Assembly (NCBI GenBank): GCA_021296065.1
Contig: JAGWBD010000017.1
Coordinates: 1 to 33,740, forward strand
From: Anaerolineae bacterium
GTDB lineage: Bacteria; Chloroflexota; Anaerolineae; Aggregatilineales; Phototrophicaceae
DNA: 33,740 bases
Direction: 5' to 3'
The stretch's first letter is position 1; each line of letters starts with the position of its first letter. A program made the translations under genes and the position numbers. Below, piece after piece: positions 18,056 through 25,885 of this stretch. The notes under the pieces were generated by a model. The model had not been told where the DNA came from. It saw only the letters and a program-made list of their open reading frames with translations, and searched no databases.

Positions 18056-18514
18056 ATGGAACCCTATTTTGCTGACTACCTAAAATCGCTGGAAACCCTG
18101 TTCACGGATTTCGCCGACCTGCTCGAGGGTCTGCCGCAGGAGGCGCTGGACTGGCGACCCGGGGCGGACACCAGTTCCCTTGCCGTCCTGGCTGTGCACA
18201 CAGCCGGTTCCACCCGTTACCGACTGGGCGAAGTCTGCCTCGGCGAAGCGCCCACGCGGGACCGGCCGGGAGAATTCAGGACCGCTGACATGGACTCCGC
18301 CGCGCTGCAGGCGCATCTGCGGGAGACCGTGGCGCATGCGCGCCAGTCGCTGGCCCAACTGACCATGGACGACCTGCCGCGCATTCGTCCCATGCCCGGC
18401 CGCGGCATGGAAGTCAGCATCGCCCAGGCGCTGCTACAGGCGCTGGAACACGGTTCCCAGCACCTGGGGCACGCCCAGATAACCCTGCAGATGTGGCAGC
18501 AGCGTGCAGGGTAG
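18056..18514 (+). CDS. DinB-family protein
   Basis: A 152-residue four-helix protein: YLKSLETLFTDFADLLEGLP, then LDWRPGADTSSLAVLAVHTAGSTRY with the first metal histidine (His48), and a C-terminal EHGSQHLGHAQITLQMW with two further histidines (about 133 and 136). This is the regular three-histidine DinB pattern. The enzyme activity is unknown; relatives include thiol-dependent S-transferases. It lies between the cytochrome bc-type genes and the ccm cluster on the same strand, and its stop is 18 bases before the next gene, so it may share transcripts with the ccm genes. Confidence 0.85.
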   Translation: MEPYFADYLKSLETLFTDFADLLEGLPQEALDWRPGADTSSLAVLAVHTAGSTRYRLGEVCLGEAPTRDRPGEFRTADMDSAALQAHLRETVAHARQSLAQLTMDDLPRIRPMPGRGMEVSIAQALLQALEHGSQHLGHAQITLQMWQQRAG

Positions 18515-18532
18515 TCAGGGAGATTGGCAGGC

Positions 18533-18763
18533 ATGATCCGCCACCTCAAGGTTTTGCTGCATTTTCTGCCCGGCATCGCCCTGTTGTTCAGCACCGGCAT
18601 CACCCTCGCCCAGGACGAGGCGGTGGAGGCCGGCGGCGACCTGGATCCGGCCGGGCCCGGCGGCATCACGACCCTGATTTTTTTGCTGGGCGTGACCGGC
18701 ATCCTCGTCGCGGGCGGTATTCATATCGCGCGTGACAGTTTCCGTCAGGACGGCGACTCCTGA
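18533..18763 (+). CDS. Small membrane protein at the head of the ccm cluster
   Basis: The ATG at 18533 gives 76 aa. The protein has a signal-like hydrophobic N-terminus (HLKVLLHFLPGIALLF..., possible cleavage after TLAQ), an acidic loop (DEAVEAGGDLDPAG), and a transmembrane helix TTLIFLLGVTGILVAGGIHI followed by a basic/polar end. No known family was recognised. It ends 52 bases before ccmE, so it is probably part of the maturation operon and may be an assembly factor for the membrane complex. That is inference from position only. Confidence 0.65.
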   Translation: MIRHLKVLLHFLPGIALLFSTGITLAQDEAVEAGGDLDPAGPGGITTLIFLLGVTGILVAGGIHIARDSFRQDGDS

Positions 18764-18815
18764 GGCGCCGGCTGCCAGCCATGACAGTGCATGCGGCGTC
18801 CGCAGCGGTGAATCC

Positions 18816-19358
18816 ATGACAGAAGCCACCTGGGAAAAGACCGCGCTCGCTGCGCAACGCTTCAGGGGACGGCAGCGTTCTGCCAGACGCCTGCATTTTT
18901 TGCTGGCAGGACTGCTCATTCTGGTGGCCAGCGCCTGGCTGATCCTTTCCGGCACGGCCAGCGGGGCGCGCTATTTCATCACCGTCGACGAACTGGTCGG
19001 CAACCCGCAATGGTCCGGCAGGACCGTGCGCGTCTCGGGCGCCGTACTGGGGCCCAGCATCACCTGGGACCCCGACACCCTGACGATCGCCTTCACCATG
19101 GCAGCCATCCCGGCGCAGTTTGACGATCTGGCCGCGGCCCTGCATGACTCCGTCAATGACCCGTCGGTCACGCGTCTGGACGTCGTCGTGCCGGACCAGG
19201 CCAAACCGGACTTGCTGCAACACGAGGCCCAGGCCATCCTCACCGGTCGACTTGGCGCCGACGGCGTGTTTACCGCCAGCGAATTGCTGCTCAAGTGCCC
19301 CAGCCGCTTCGAGGAAGCCGTTCCGGACCCCGCCATCGCCGGGCACGCGGACCTCTGA
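18816..19358 (+). CDS. ccmE: Cytochrome c maturation protein CcmE, Cys-type
   Basis: CcmE is the periplasmic heme chaperone that binds heme covalently and hands it to the CcmF/H ligase. The 180-residue product has one N-terminal membrane anchor (about 28-46) and an OB-fold domain (YFITVDELVG, GRTVRVSGAV, AQAILTGRLG, FTASELLLKCPSRF). In classical CcmE the heme-binding motif is HxxxY (LAKHDENY). Here the position reads CPSRF, with Cys161 in place of His and Phe165 in place of Tyr. The Cys type (CxxxY) is known in archaea and Desulfovibrio. The frame is open upstream to 18732, but the ATG at 18816 gives the usual N-terminal length. Confidence 0.9.
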   Translation: MTEATWEKTALAAQRFRGRQRSARRLHFLLAGLLILVASAWLILSGTASGARYFITVDELVGNPQWSGRTVRVSGAVLGPSITWDPDTLTIAFTMAAIPAQFDDLAAALHDSVNDPSVTRLDVVVPDQAKPDLLQHEAQAILTGRLGADGVFTASELLLKCPSRFEEAVPDPAIAGHADL

Positions 19359-19361
19359 TTC

Positions 19362-21425
19362 ATGCTGGCCGAAATCGGCCTGGGCGCCTTGCTGCTGGCC
19401 TTTGGCGCGGCAGTCTCTGCCTTGCTCGCCGCTTTCGGCGCCGGCTTGCGAAACAGGGAGGACTGGCTGCGCAGCGCGCGCAACGCCGCCTTGCTGACTT
19501 TTCCCCTGTTACTCTGCAGTGTCTCGGCCCTGTTGCTGGCGCTGCTTAACGGTCACTACCAGATCAGCTACGTCTGGTCGGTGACCGACCCTGCCACGCC
19601 CTTCTTCTACCGCTTCACCGCGCTCTGGGGTTCGCAGCAGGGCTCCCTGCTGTTCTGGTCGCTGCTGTTGAGCCTGTATTGTTTCGGCGCCATTTTGCTC
19701 AACTGGCGCGAACATCGCCGTCTGATGCCGGGCATGATCGCCGTGACCATGGCCACCCTGGCCTTTTTCCTCGCCCTGTCGCTGCTGCTGGAAAATCCTT
19801 TCGAACGCTTCTGGCTGGCAGCCGACGGCGCAGTCCTGCGCAGCGCATTCATTCCCGCCGGCGCCCGTGAGCCGGACATCGCGCGCCTGGCCGCCACAGC
19901 CAGCGGGCTCAACCCCCTGCTGCGCCACTTCGGCATGATCATTCATCCACCGATGCTCTACCTGGGTTTCACCGGCTTCGTCATTCCCTTCGCCTTCGCG
20001 CTGGCCGCCCTGGCCTCCGGCGACCTCTCCGCCACCTGGATTCGCGCCACCCGGCGCTGGACCCTGCTGGCCTGGATGTTTCTCGGTCTCGGCCTGCTGC
20101 TGGGCGGCCGCTGGGCCTATGACGTGCTGGGCTGGGGCGGCTACTGGGGCTGGGACCCGGTCGAAAATGCAGCCCTGCTGCCCTGGCTGACCGGCACCGC
20201 CTTTCTGCATTCGGTGCTGATTCAGGAGAAACGCGGCATGTTGCGCCTGTGGAACATGCTGCTGGTGATCTTCGCCTTTTCCGCAGTGCTCTTCGGCACC
20301 TTCGCCACCCGCAGCGGCCTCATCGAGAGCGTTCACAGCTTCGCCCGCAGCGACATCGGCTTTCCACTTTTTGCCTTCTGGTCCGCCATGACCCTGATCG
20401 CCCTCGGTCTTACGCTCTGGCGCCAGCGCCAGGGCCTGCTGCGCGACGAGCGCGCCTTTGCCGGCTTGCCAGGGCGCGAATCGCTTTTCGTGCTCAACAA
20501 CGTCGTATTCGCCGCGCTCTTCATCGCCATCTTCTGGGGCAGCTTCGGCGCTCCTCTGATCAGTGAAGTCCTGCTGGATGCGCCCATCACCCTGGGCGTC
20601 GACTACTTCATGCAAGTGACGCCCCCGCTCTTCGCAGTCCTCTTCCTGCTGATGGGCCTCGCGCCGCTGGCCGCCTGGGGCAACAGCTCCCTGCGCCGTT
20701 TGGGCATGGGACTGTGCGCGCCCCTGCTGCTCACCCTGCCGCCGCTCGCGCTTCTTGCCCTGGCGGGCATGCGCACGGCGGAAGCCTTGCTGGCCTACGG
20801 CCTCGTTCTGCTCGCGGGCATGGTGGCCCTCGTTGAAATCATCCGCGGCGCGCGGGCGCGGGTACGCGCGCGGGGCGAAGCCTGGCCGCAGGCCCTGCGC
20901 GCGCTTTTCAGCCGCAACCGCGGGCGTTACGGCGGCTACGTCGTGCACCTGGGCGTCACCGTGATCGGCATTGGCGTCATTGGCAGCACACTCTTCCAGG
21001 CCGAGACGCAACGTACGCTTGCGCGCGGCGAGTCCCTTCGGCTGCAGAATTACGAACTGCGCTTCGATGACTTCAGCGAAGCGCTGGCCAATGACGGCCG
21101 CCTGCTGCGAGTGGCAGCGGTCACCCTCAGCCGCGACGGCCGGGAAATCGCTCTCCTGCGGCCGCGCATCGACGTGTTTCCGCAGCAACCCATGACCATC
21201 GCCGGCATCCACAGCAGCGCTGAAAACGACGTCTACGTGCTCTTGACCGGCCATGACGAGACGGGCGCGCGCGCCACCTTCCGCCTGACCATCAACCCGC
21301 TCATCAATTTCGTCTGGTGGGGCGGGCTGCTGCTGCTGGCGGGCACCCTGATCGCCGCCTGGCCGCAGCAGCCGCGCATCGCATCACAACGTCAGGACTC
21401 CCCACTGCAGGAGGTGCAGGCATGA
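19362..21425 (+). CDS. ccmF: Heme lyase CcmF
   Basis: CcmF is the membrane heme ligase that attaches heme from CcmE to the CxxCH motif of apocytochromes on the periplasmic side. The 687-residue protein has about 14-15 hydrophobic helices and the WWD heme-handling signature GWGGYWGWDPVENA (257-270). Conserved histidines in the helices around it include HPPMLYLG (His195) and FLHS (His283). A periplasmic domain lies before the last helix (YELRFDDFSEA..., IHSSAENDVYVLL, INPLINFVWWGG). The ATG is three bases after the ccmE stop, and the 3' end overlaps ccmH (ATGA). Confidence 0.96.
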   Translation: MLAEIGLGALLLAFGAAVSALLAAFGAGLRNREDWLRSARNAALLTFPLLLCSVSALLLALLNGHYQISYVWSVTDPATPFFYRFTALWGSQQGSLLFWSLLLSLYCFGAILLNWREHRRLMPGMIAVTMATLAFFLALSLLLENPFERFWLAADGAVLRSAFIPAGAREPDIARLAATASGLNPLLRHFGMIIHPPMLYLGFTGFVIPFAFALAALASGDLSATWIRATRRWTLLAWMFLGLGLLLGGRWAYDVLGWGGYWGWDPVENAALLPWLTGTAFLHSVLIQEKRGMLRLWNMLLVIFAFSAVLFGTFATRSGLIESVHSFARSDIGFPLFAFWSAMTLIALGLTLWRQRQGLLRDERAFAGLPGRESLFVLNNVVFAALFIAIFWGSFGAPLISEVLLDAPITLGVDYFMQVTPPLFAVLFLLMGLAPLAAWGNSSLRRLGMGLCAPLLLTLPPLALLALAGMRTAEALLAYGLVLLAGMVALVEIIRGARARVRARGEAWPQALRALFSRNRGRYGGYVVHLGVTVIGIGVIGSTLFQAETQRTLARGESLRLQNYELRFDDFSEALANDGRLLRVAAVTLSRDGREIALLRPRIDVFPQQPMTIAGIHSSAENDVYVLLTGHDETGARATFRLTINPLINFVWWGGLLLLAGTLIAAWPQQPRIASQRQDSPLQEVQA

Positions 21426-21874
21426 AAACGGTCTTGCTGGCGCTGGTCCTGGTGTCGTTGACCTTGCCCGCGCTGGCCCAGCCGGCCAGCGATGACGACG
21501 TCAATGCGGTCGCCGCGCGACTCTATTGCCCGGTCTGCGAAAACGTGCCGCTGGACGACTGCGAGACGGCGGCCTGCCGCCAGTGGAAGTCCGAGATTCG
21601 CTACCAACTGGACGCCGGTCAGGCGCCAGGGGCGATCATTGACGACTTTGTCGCGCGTTTCGGCCAGCGCGTGGTCGGCACGCCGACCGACCCAACCCTG
21701 CGCGCCCTGGCCCTCGTGACGCCATGGGCGCTGGCGCTGGGCGCCTTCCTCTCAGGCGCGCTGCTCCTGCGCCGCTGGGCCCGCCAGCGGAGAGCCGCGT
21801 CCTTACCGGACGCGCACGACCCGCAAATCGACTATCGCGCGCGCGTTGAGGCCGATCTCCGTGCCCGACGCTGA
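21422..21874 (+). CDS. ccmH: Cytochrome c maturation protein CcmH, four-Cys form
   Basis: CcmH keeps the apocytochrome CxxCH thiols reduced for heme ligation. The 150-residue protein has a signal peptide (to about ALAQ, residue 20), an N-terminal redox domain, and one membrane helix (about 100-120). The usual LRCPVCQ site reads LYCPVCENVPLDDCETAAC here: the CxxC pair is Cys36/Cys39, with two further cysteines at 47 and 52. This version is remembered from Chloroflexota and Deinococcota proteins (inference). GGAGG precedes the ATG, which overlaps the ccmF stop. Confidence 0.93.
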   Translation: MKTVLLALVLVSLTLPALAQPASDDDVNAVAARLYCPVCENVPLDDCETAACRQWKSEIRYQLDAGQAPGAIIDDFVARFGQRVVGTPTDPTLRALALVTPWALALGAFLSGALLLRRWARQRRAASLPDAHDPQIDYRARVEADLRARR

Positions 21875-22439
21875 ACGCATAAGACGCCCTCCATCCGGCG
21901 ACGACGCCAGGCCCGCTGCGCGCAACCATCCGGGCCTGCTGGTCCTGACCGCCGCCGTACTACTGCTCAGCGTCTTTTTCGGCATCGCCTTTTCCCGCGG
22001 CAACAGCACACAGCCCGAAGCCGGCGGTGCGCCGGACTTTGAGGTCACGACCTTCGCTGGTGAAACGCTGGGTCTTGCGGACCTGCGCGGTCGCGTGGTC
22101 GTGCTCAACTTCTGGGCCAGCTGGTGCGGCCCCTGCCGTGTGGAAGCGCCGGTGTTGCAGATGATTCACGAGCGCTGGCGCGAGCGCGGCGTCACCGTGC
22201 TGGGCATCGCCTATATCGACGTCGACCGGCACTCGCTGGCCTTCATTGAGGAATTCGGGCTCACCTACCCCAACGCGCCCGACCGCGGCAACCGCGTCTC
22301 CGATCGTTACAACATCCAGGGCGTGCCGGAGACCTTCGTCATCGACCAGCAAGGCGACATCGCCCACTTCTTCTACGCCGCAGTCAACGAAACAGCGCTG
22401 GAGACCGTGCTCTCGCGGCTGCTGCCAGGCGACGCATGA
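21861..22439 (+). CDS. ccmG: Thiol:disulfide oxidoreductase, CcmG/ResA-type
   Basis: A membrane-tethered thioredoxin-like protein that reduces CcmH or the apocytochrome. The GTG at 21861 gives 192 aa and overlaps the end of ccmH; a TTG at 21846 is the alternative. One N-terminal anchor (about 25-44) is followed by a TlpA/ResA-like domain with NFWASWCGPCR (83-93, Cys89/Cys92), the acidic-loop region and the cis-proline motif GVPETFVID. It lies in frame order ccmF-H-G as in standard systems. Confidence 0.93.
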   Translation: MPDAERIRRPPSGDDARPAARNHPGLLVLTAAVLLLSVFFGIAFSRGNSTQPEAGGAPDFEVTTFAGETLGLADLRGRVVVLNFWASWCGPCRVEAPVLQMIHERWRERGVTVLGIAYIDVDRHSLAFIEEFGLTYPNAPDRGNRVSDRYNIQGVPETFVIDQQGDIAHFFYAAVNETALETVLSRLLPGDA

Positions 22440-22735
22440 GTCTCGCCGGCGCGATCTTTTTCTTGTTGGCCCTGGCCCTCTGTACGCTGCTGGTCCTGGC
22501 GCCATTGCGTTCCAGGCGACGCAGTGACCGTGACGACAGCGCGCGCTTCCGCGAACGCGAACGCCTGCTCCAGCGCTACGACGCCCTGCTGACCGCCCTG
22601 CGCGACCTCGACGAAGACCATCTGACCGGCAAAATCGATGCCGGCACCCATGCGCAGGAGCGCGAGGCGATGCTGCAGCGCGGCGAACAACTGTTGGCTG
22701 AAATTGAGTCGCTGGAGAAGGAAAGTCGCCGGTGA
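22436..22735 (+). CDS. Short CcmI-like membrane/coiled-coil protein
   Basis: The ATG overlaps the ccmG stop (ATGA). The 99-residue protein has one N-terminal helix (LAGAIFFLLALALCTLLVLAPL) and a basic/coiled-coil remainder (RERERLLQRYDALLTALRDLDEDHLTGKIDAGTH...). This matches the N-terminal part of CcmI, where a membrane helix and coiled coil bind the CcmF/H ligase; the TPR domain that holds apocytochrome in full CcmI is absent. The ELDxDhxxGki-type segment is shared with CcmI and with similar short proteins in non-proteobacterial ccm clusters. Confidence 0.7.
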   Translation: MSLAGAIFFLLALALCTLLVLAPLRSRRRSDRDDSARFRERERLLQRYDALLTALRDLDEDHLTGKIDAGTHAQEREAMLQRGEQLLAEIESLEKESRR

Positions 22736-24444
22736 GGCCTTGCCGCAACTGGCTGACCCTGTTGCTGATCGTACTGGTCCACAGCGCCTGTTCGGGCCTG
22801 GCAGGCGAGCCGCAGCAGCTGGCCACCCTGACGCCGCCTCCCCTGGACAGGGCAGACCTGGTCAACGGCGCGCGAATCTTCGCCGAACGTTGCAGCAGCT
22901 GCCACGGCCTCACGGGCGCCGGCGATGGCGAGTTGGCGCTCAAGGCTTCCATTCCCGCGCCCGGCGATTTCACGCAGCCCTTGGCCGCCCGCAACCAGGC
23001 GTTGCTGCAGTGGCTGGCCACCATCCGCGACGGGCGCATCGAGGCCCTCATGCCACCCTGGCGCGATGCCCTGACGGATGGCGAAATTCGCGACGTGGCG
23101 CTTTACAGCTACACCCTGCACTATTCGACGTCACAGCTCACCCGTGGCCGGCGCGTCCTTGAAGAGACCTGCGCGACCGGCTGTGCGGGGCTGCAGGCCC
23201 TCGGTGACCTGCGCGACCCCGCAACCCTGGACAGGCTGTCGGATGCGGAACTGCGCAGGGCCTTGCCGGATACGCTTCCCAACGACGACACCTGGGCGGC
23301 AATCGCCTGGCTGCGCGCGCGCGATCTGCAAGGCCTGCAGCAGGTGGGGCAGCCCTGGTCGTCGCCCGCCCCGGTCAGCGGCGTCCTGCGCGGGCAAATA
23401 AACAACGGCACCCAGGGCTTCGACGTGCCGCCCGGCCTGAAAGTCACGCTGCTGGAGTTTGATGGAAACGCCCCGCCTGAATTGCGGGAGACCCGCAGCG
23501 CGAGCGATGGCAGCTATCGTTTCGACGACCTGACCCTCGCGTCCGGCCGCAGTTACAACGTCCTCGTCGAATATGCCGGCCGCCGCTTCCCTTCGGCGCG
23601 CCTCAACGCGGACCCTGGCGGCGCCCAAATCGACCTGCCGGTCACCATCTATGAGACCGGCGCCGATCCCTCGACAATTGCAATGACAGCGCTGGTGCAG
23701 CAAATCAGCGTGGTGGACGATTCGTTGCAAGTCGTGCTGGTGGCGCGCTTTCACAATGCCTCGGACCGTGTCTTCAGCAGTGAAAACGAAGTGGCGCCGG
23801 GGCAGTTTGCCTCGCTGGTGCTGCCGCTGCCCGCCGGCGCCCGCGACCTGACCCTGCCGGACGAGAGCGGCCGCTTCCTCGTTGACCCCGAGATGGGTAC
23901 TGTGACCGACACGCTGCCCCTGTACCCGGGCGTGGACCACATGGTGCAACTGGCATGGCTTCAGCCCCGGGACGGGACAGGTTTTCAACTGGAGTTGCCG
24001 CTAAATTACGAACTGGCCGGTGAAGTGCGCCTGCTGTTGCCGCCTACCCTCGCCCTGGCGGACACAGGTTTCGCGTCGATTGGACCACAAATGGTGGGCG
24101 CGTCTCTCTTTGAAGGTTACAGGGCGGAGCTGCAACTTGAGCCAGGCCACCGCCTGCTTTTCACCCTGGGCGAACAGGCGCCGGCGCTGCCGTCTGGCGT
24201 GGTCGCTGTTGAGACCCTGGCCCTTGCTGCTGTCGCGACCGTCGCCCTGATTGTCGTCCTGCTGCGCTGGCGTCGCAGCGGCAGGGAGCGGCGGCGGGTC
24301 GACGACCTTGCGCGGCAGATCGCCCGTCTGGATGAGGCGCACGAGCGCGGCGCGATCAATCATGACCTCTACCGGCGGCGGCGGGCCGCGTTGCAGGCGC
24401 AGCTGACCGGAGAAGGCAAGGGCGGCGATGCACGAACACGCTGA
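22732..24444 (+). CDS. Large membrane-anchored monoheme cytochrome within the ccm operon
   Basis: The GTG overlaps the previous stop (GTGA); the product is 570 aa. The N-terminus is a signal with a lipoprotein-like end (HSAC, Cys20; the -3 residue is atypical). A cytochrome c domain follows with CSSCH (54-58) and a likely Met107 ligand. A second cytochrome-like repeat (about 138-200) has CATGC (147-151) in place of CxxCH and so has lost its heme. Residues ~215-310 look like a carboxypeptidase-regulatory beta-sandwich, then a further beta-rich part, one C-terminal transmembrane helix (about 490-510), and a charged helical tail (RQIARLDEAHERGAINHDLY) of the short bilobed/SHOCT-like kind. No single family name is safe. 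Its place in the operon suggests a role in, or as a client of, cytochrome maturation. Confidence 0.8.
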   Translation: MRPCRNWLTLLLIVLVHSACSGLAGEPQQLATLTPPPLDRADLVNGARIFAERCSSCHGLTGAGDGELALKASIPAPGDFTQPLAARNQALLQWLATIRDGRIEALMPPWRDALTDGEIRDVALYSYTLHYSTSQLTRGRRVLEETCATGCAGLQALGDLRDPATLDRLSDAELRRALPDTLPNDDTWAAIAWLRARDLQGLQQVGQPWSSPAPVSGVLRGQINNGTQGFDVPPGLKVTLLEFDGNAPPELRETRSASDGSYRFDDLTLASGRSYNVLVEYAGRRFPSARLNADPGGAQIDLPVTIYETGADPSTIAMTALVQQISVVDDSLQVVLVARFHNASDRVFSSENEVAPGQFASLVLPLPAGARDLTLPDESGRFLVDPEMGTVTDTLPLYPGVDHMVQLAWLQPRDGTGFQLELPLNYELAGEVRLLLPPTLALADTGFASIGPQMVGASLFEGYRAELQLEPGHRLLFTLGEQAPALPSGVVAVETLALAAVATVALIVVLLRWRRSGRERRRVDDLARQIARLDEAHERGAINHDLYRRRRAALQAQLTGEGKGGDARTR

Positions 24445-25144
24445 GGTCCTCGTGGACGTTAAGGGTCTGGTGAAGCTACAGGGTCGCCTGCCCGTGCTGC
24501 GCGGGCTGGACCTGCAATTGCAGCGCGGCGCCTTCGTCGCCCTGCTGGGGCCCAATGGCAGCGGCAAGTCGACCCTGTTGCGCCTGCTGGCCGGACTTTC
24601 GCGACCGGACGCGGGCAGCATTTACATTGGCGGCTGGAAGCTGCCGGATGAACTGGTTGCGGTCCGGCCACACATTGGCTACCTCGGCCATGAGACCCTG
24701 CTTCATGCCCATCTGAGCGCCCTTGAGAACCTGCGCTTCTGCGCCCGTCTCTACTCACTTCACGAGCCGGAGCCGCGCATTCACAACCTGCTGCAACGCG
24801 TCGGCCTGGATCGCCGCGCGCAGGAACCGGTGCGCCACTTCTCGCGCGGCATGCAGCAACGCCTGGCGATCGCCCGCGCCCTGCTGATTGACCCGCCCCT
24901 GCTTCTGCTGGACGAACCCTTTGACGGCCTCGACAGCGACGGAAGGGATTCGCTGCAGGGCTTGCTGCAATCCGGCCGCGAGCGCAGCGTGCTTATGGCC
25001 ACCCATCGCCATGCCCTGGCGGAAGGCCTCGCCGACCGCGCCCTGATTCTGCGGCAGGGCGTCGTGGCGGAAGACCTGTCGCTGGCGGACGTCCCGCCCG
25101 GCACGCTTGCCGCGCGCCAGGCCGCATTGACGGGACCTGTCTGA
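24428..25144 (+). CDS. ccmA: Heme exporter ATP-binding protein CcmA
   Basis: ATPase of the CcmABCD complex that releases holo-CcmE. The 238-residue protein has the P-loop GPNGSGKST (39-47), the ABC signature region HFSRGMQQRLAIARALL, Walker B LLLLDEPFDGLD, and the switch histidine in MATHRHAL. The signature reads SRGMQ where LSGGQ is canonical, which is usual for CcmA. It starts 17 bases inside the preceding cytochrome gene. Confidence 0.95.
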   Translation: MHEHAEVLVDVKGLVKLQGRLPVLRGLDLQLQRGAFVALLGPNGSGKSTLLRLLAGLSRPDAGSIYIGGWKLPDELVAVRPHIGYLGHETLLHAHLSALENLRFCARLYSLHEPEPRIHNLLQRVGLDRRAQEPVRHFSRGMQQRLAIARALLIDPPLLLLDEPFDGLDSDGRDSLQGLLQSGRERSVLMATHRHALAEGLADRALILRQGVVAEDLSLADVPPGTLAARQAALTGPV

Positions 25145-25821
25145 TGCTGCGGGATTTCCTGCGTGCGGCCCTGACCATCGCCGGCAAGGACCTGCGCGCC
25201 GAACTGCGCAGCCGCGAGTTGCTGGGTCTGATGGCCCTGTTTGCGCTGCTGGCCATTCTGGTCTTCAGTGTCGCGCTGGAGCTGGACCGGCCCGGGCGTC
25301 AGGACGCCGTCAGCGGTGTGCTGTGGGTGACCCTGCTCTTCGCCAGCATCCTCGGCCACAACCGCAGCGTGGCGCTGGAGCGCGAACACGGCGGTTTCGA
25401 CGCCCTGCTGCTGGCGCCGGTTGCGCGCGGCGCGATCTTCCTTGGCAAATTGCTGGCCAACGCCCTCTTCACCCTGATCATCGCCCTGCTGCTGCTGCCC
25501 CTGTTGACCATCCTCTACAACCTGCCGGACTTTCCGCCTGCCCTGCTGCTCATTGTGCCGCCGGGTTGCCTGGGCCTGGCCGCCATCGGCACCCTGCTGG
25601 CGGCAATGACGATGCAGACCCGCGCGCGCGATTCGCTGCTGCCGGTCCTGTTGCTGCCCGTCGCCCTGCCCCTGCTGTTTGCCGTCCTGCGCGCCAGCAA
25701 TGCAGCGCTCGGCAACCTGCCGCAAGCGGAACTGCAGACCTGGATTTCGCTGCTTCTGCTCATCGACGCCATCTACCTTGCTGCAGGCTTCCTGCTCTTC
25801 GAATACGTGTTGGAGTCCTGA
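25144..25821 (+). CDS. ccmB: Heme exporter membrane protein CcmB
   Basis: The ATG overlaps the ccmA stop (TGATG). The 225-residue protein has six hydrophobic helices and the family opening FLRAALTIAGKDLRAELRSRE, then LEREHGGFDALLLAPV and a glycine/proline-rich helix 4 (LIVPPGCLGLAAIGTLLAAM). It is the membrane partner of CcmA. Confidence 0.95.
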   Translation: MLRDFLRAALTIAGKDLRAELRSRELLGLMALFALLAILVFSVALELDRPGRQDAVSGVLWVTLLFASILGHNRSVALEREHGGFDALLLAPVARGAIFLGKLLANALFTLIIALLLLPLLTILYNLPDFPPALLLIVPPGCLGLAAIGTLLAAMTMQTRARDSLLPVLLLPVALPLLFAVLRASNAALGNLPQAELQTWISLLLLIDAIYLAAGFLLFEYVLES

Positions 25822-25829
25822 CAATGCAA

Positions 25830-25858
25830 TTGATATTGAACAGCACTTGTGACAGAAT
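25830..25858 (+). promoter_or_regulatory. Candidate internal promoter for ccmCD
   Basis: The 64-base gap between ccmB and ccmC is the largest in the cluster and is AT-rich. It contains TTGATA (25830-25835) and CAGAAT (25853-25858) with a 17-base spacer, 28 bases before the ccmC ATG. It could give ccmC and ccmD extra transcription. Confidence 0.35.
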
Positions 25859-25885
25859 GCACATGGTCCTGGTTTCGGAGCATCC

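Noticed and set aside
19509-21254. A 581-codon minus-strand open frame opposite ccmF
   Set aside because: The product is Gln/Glu/Gly-rich and without motifs, as expected opposite a hydrophobic GC-rich gene.
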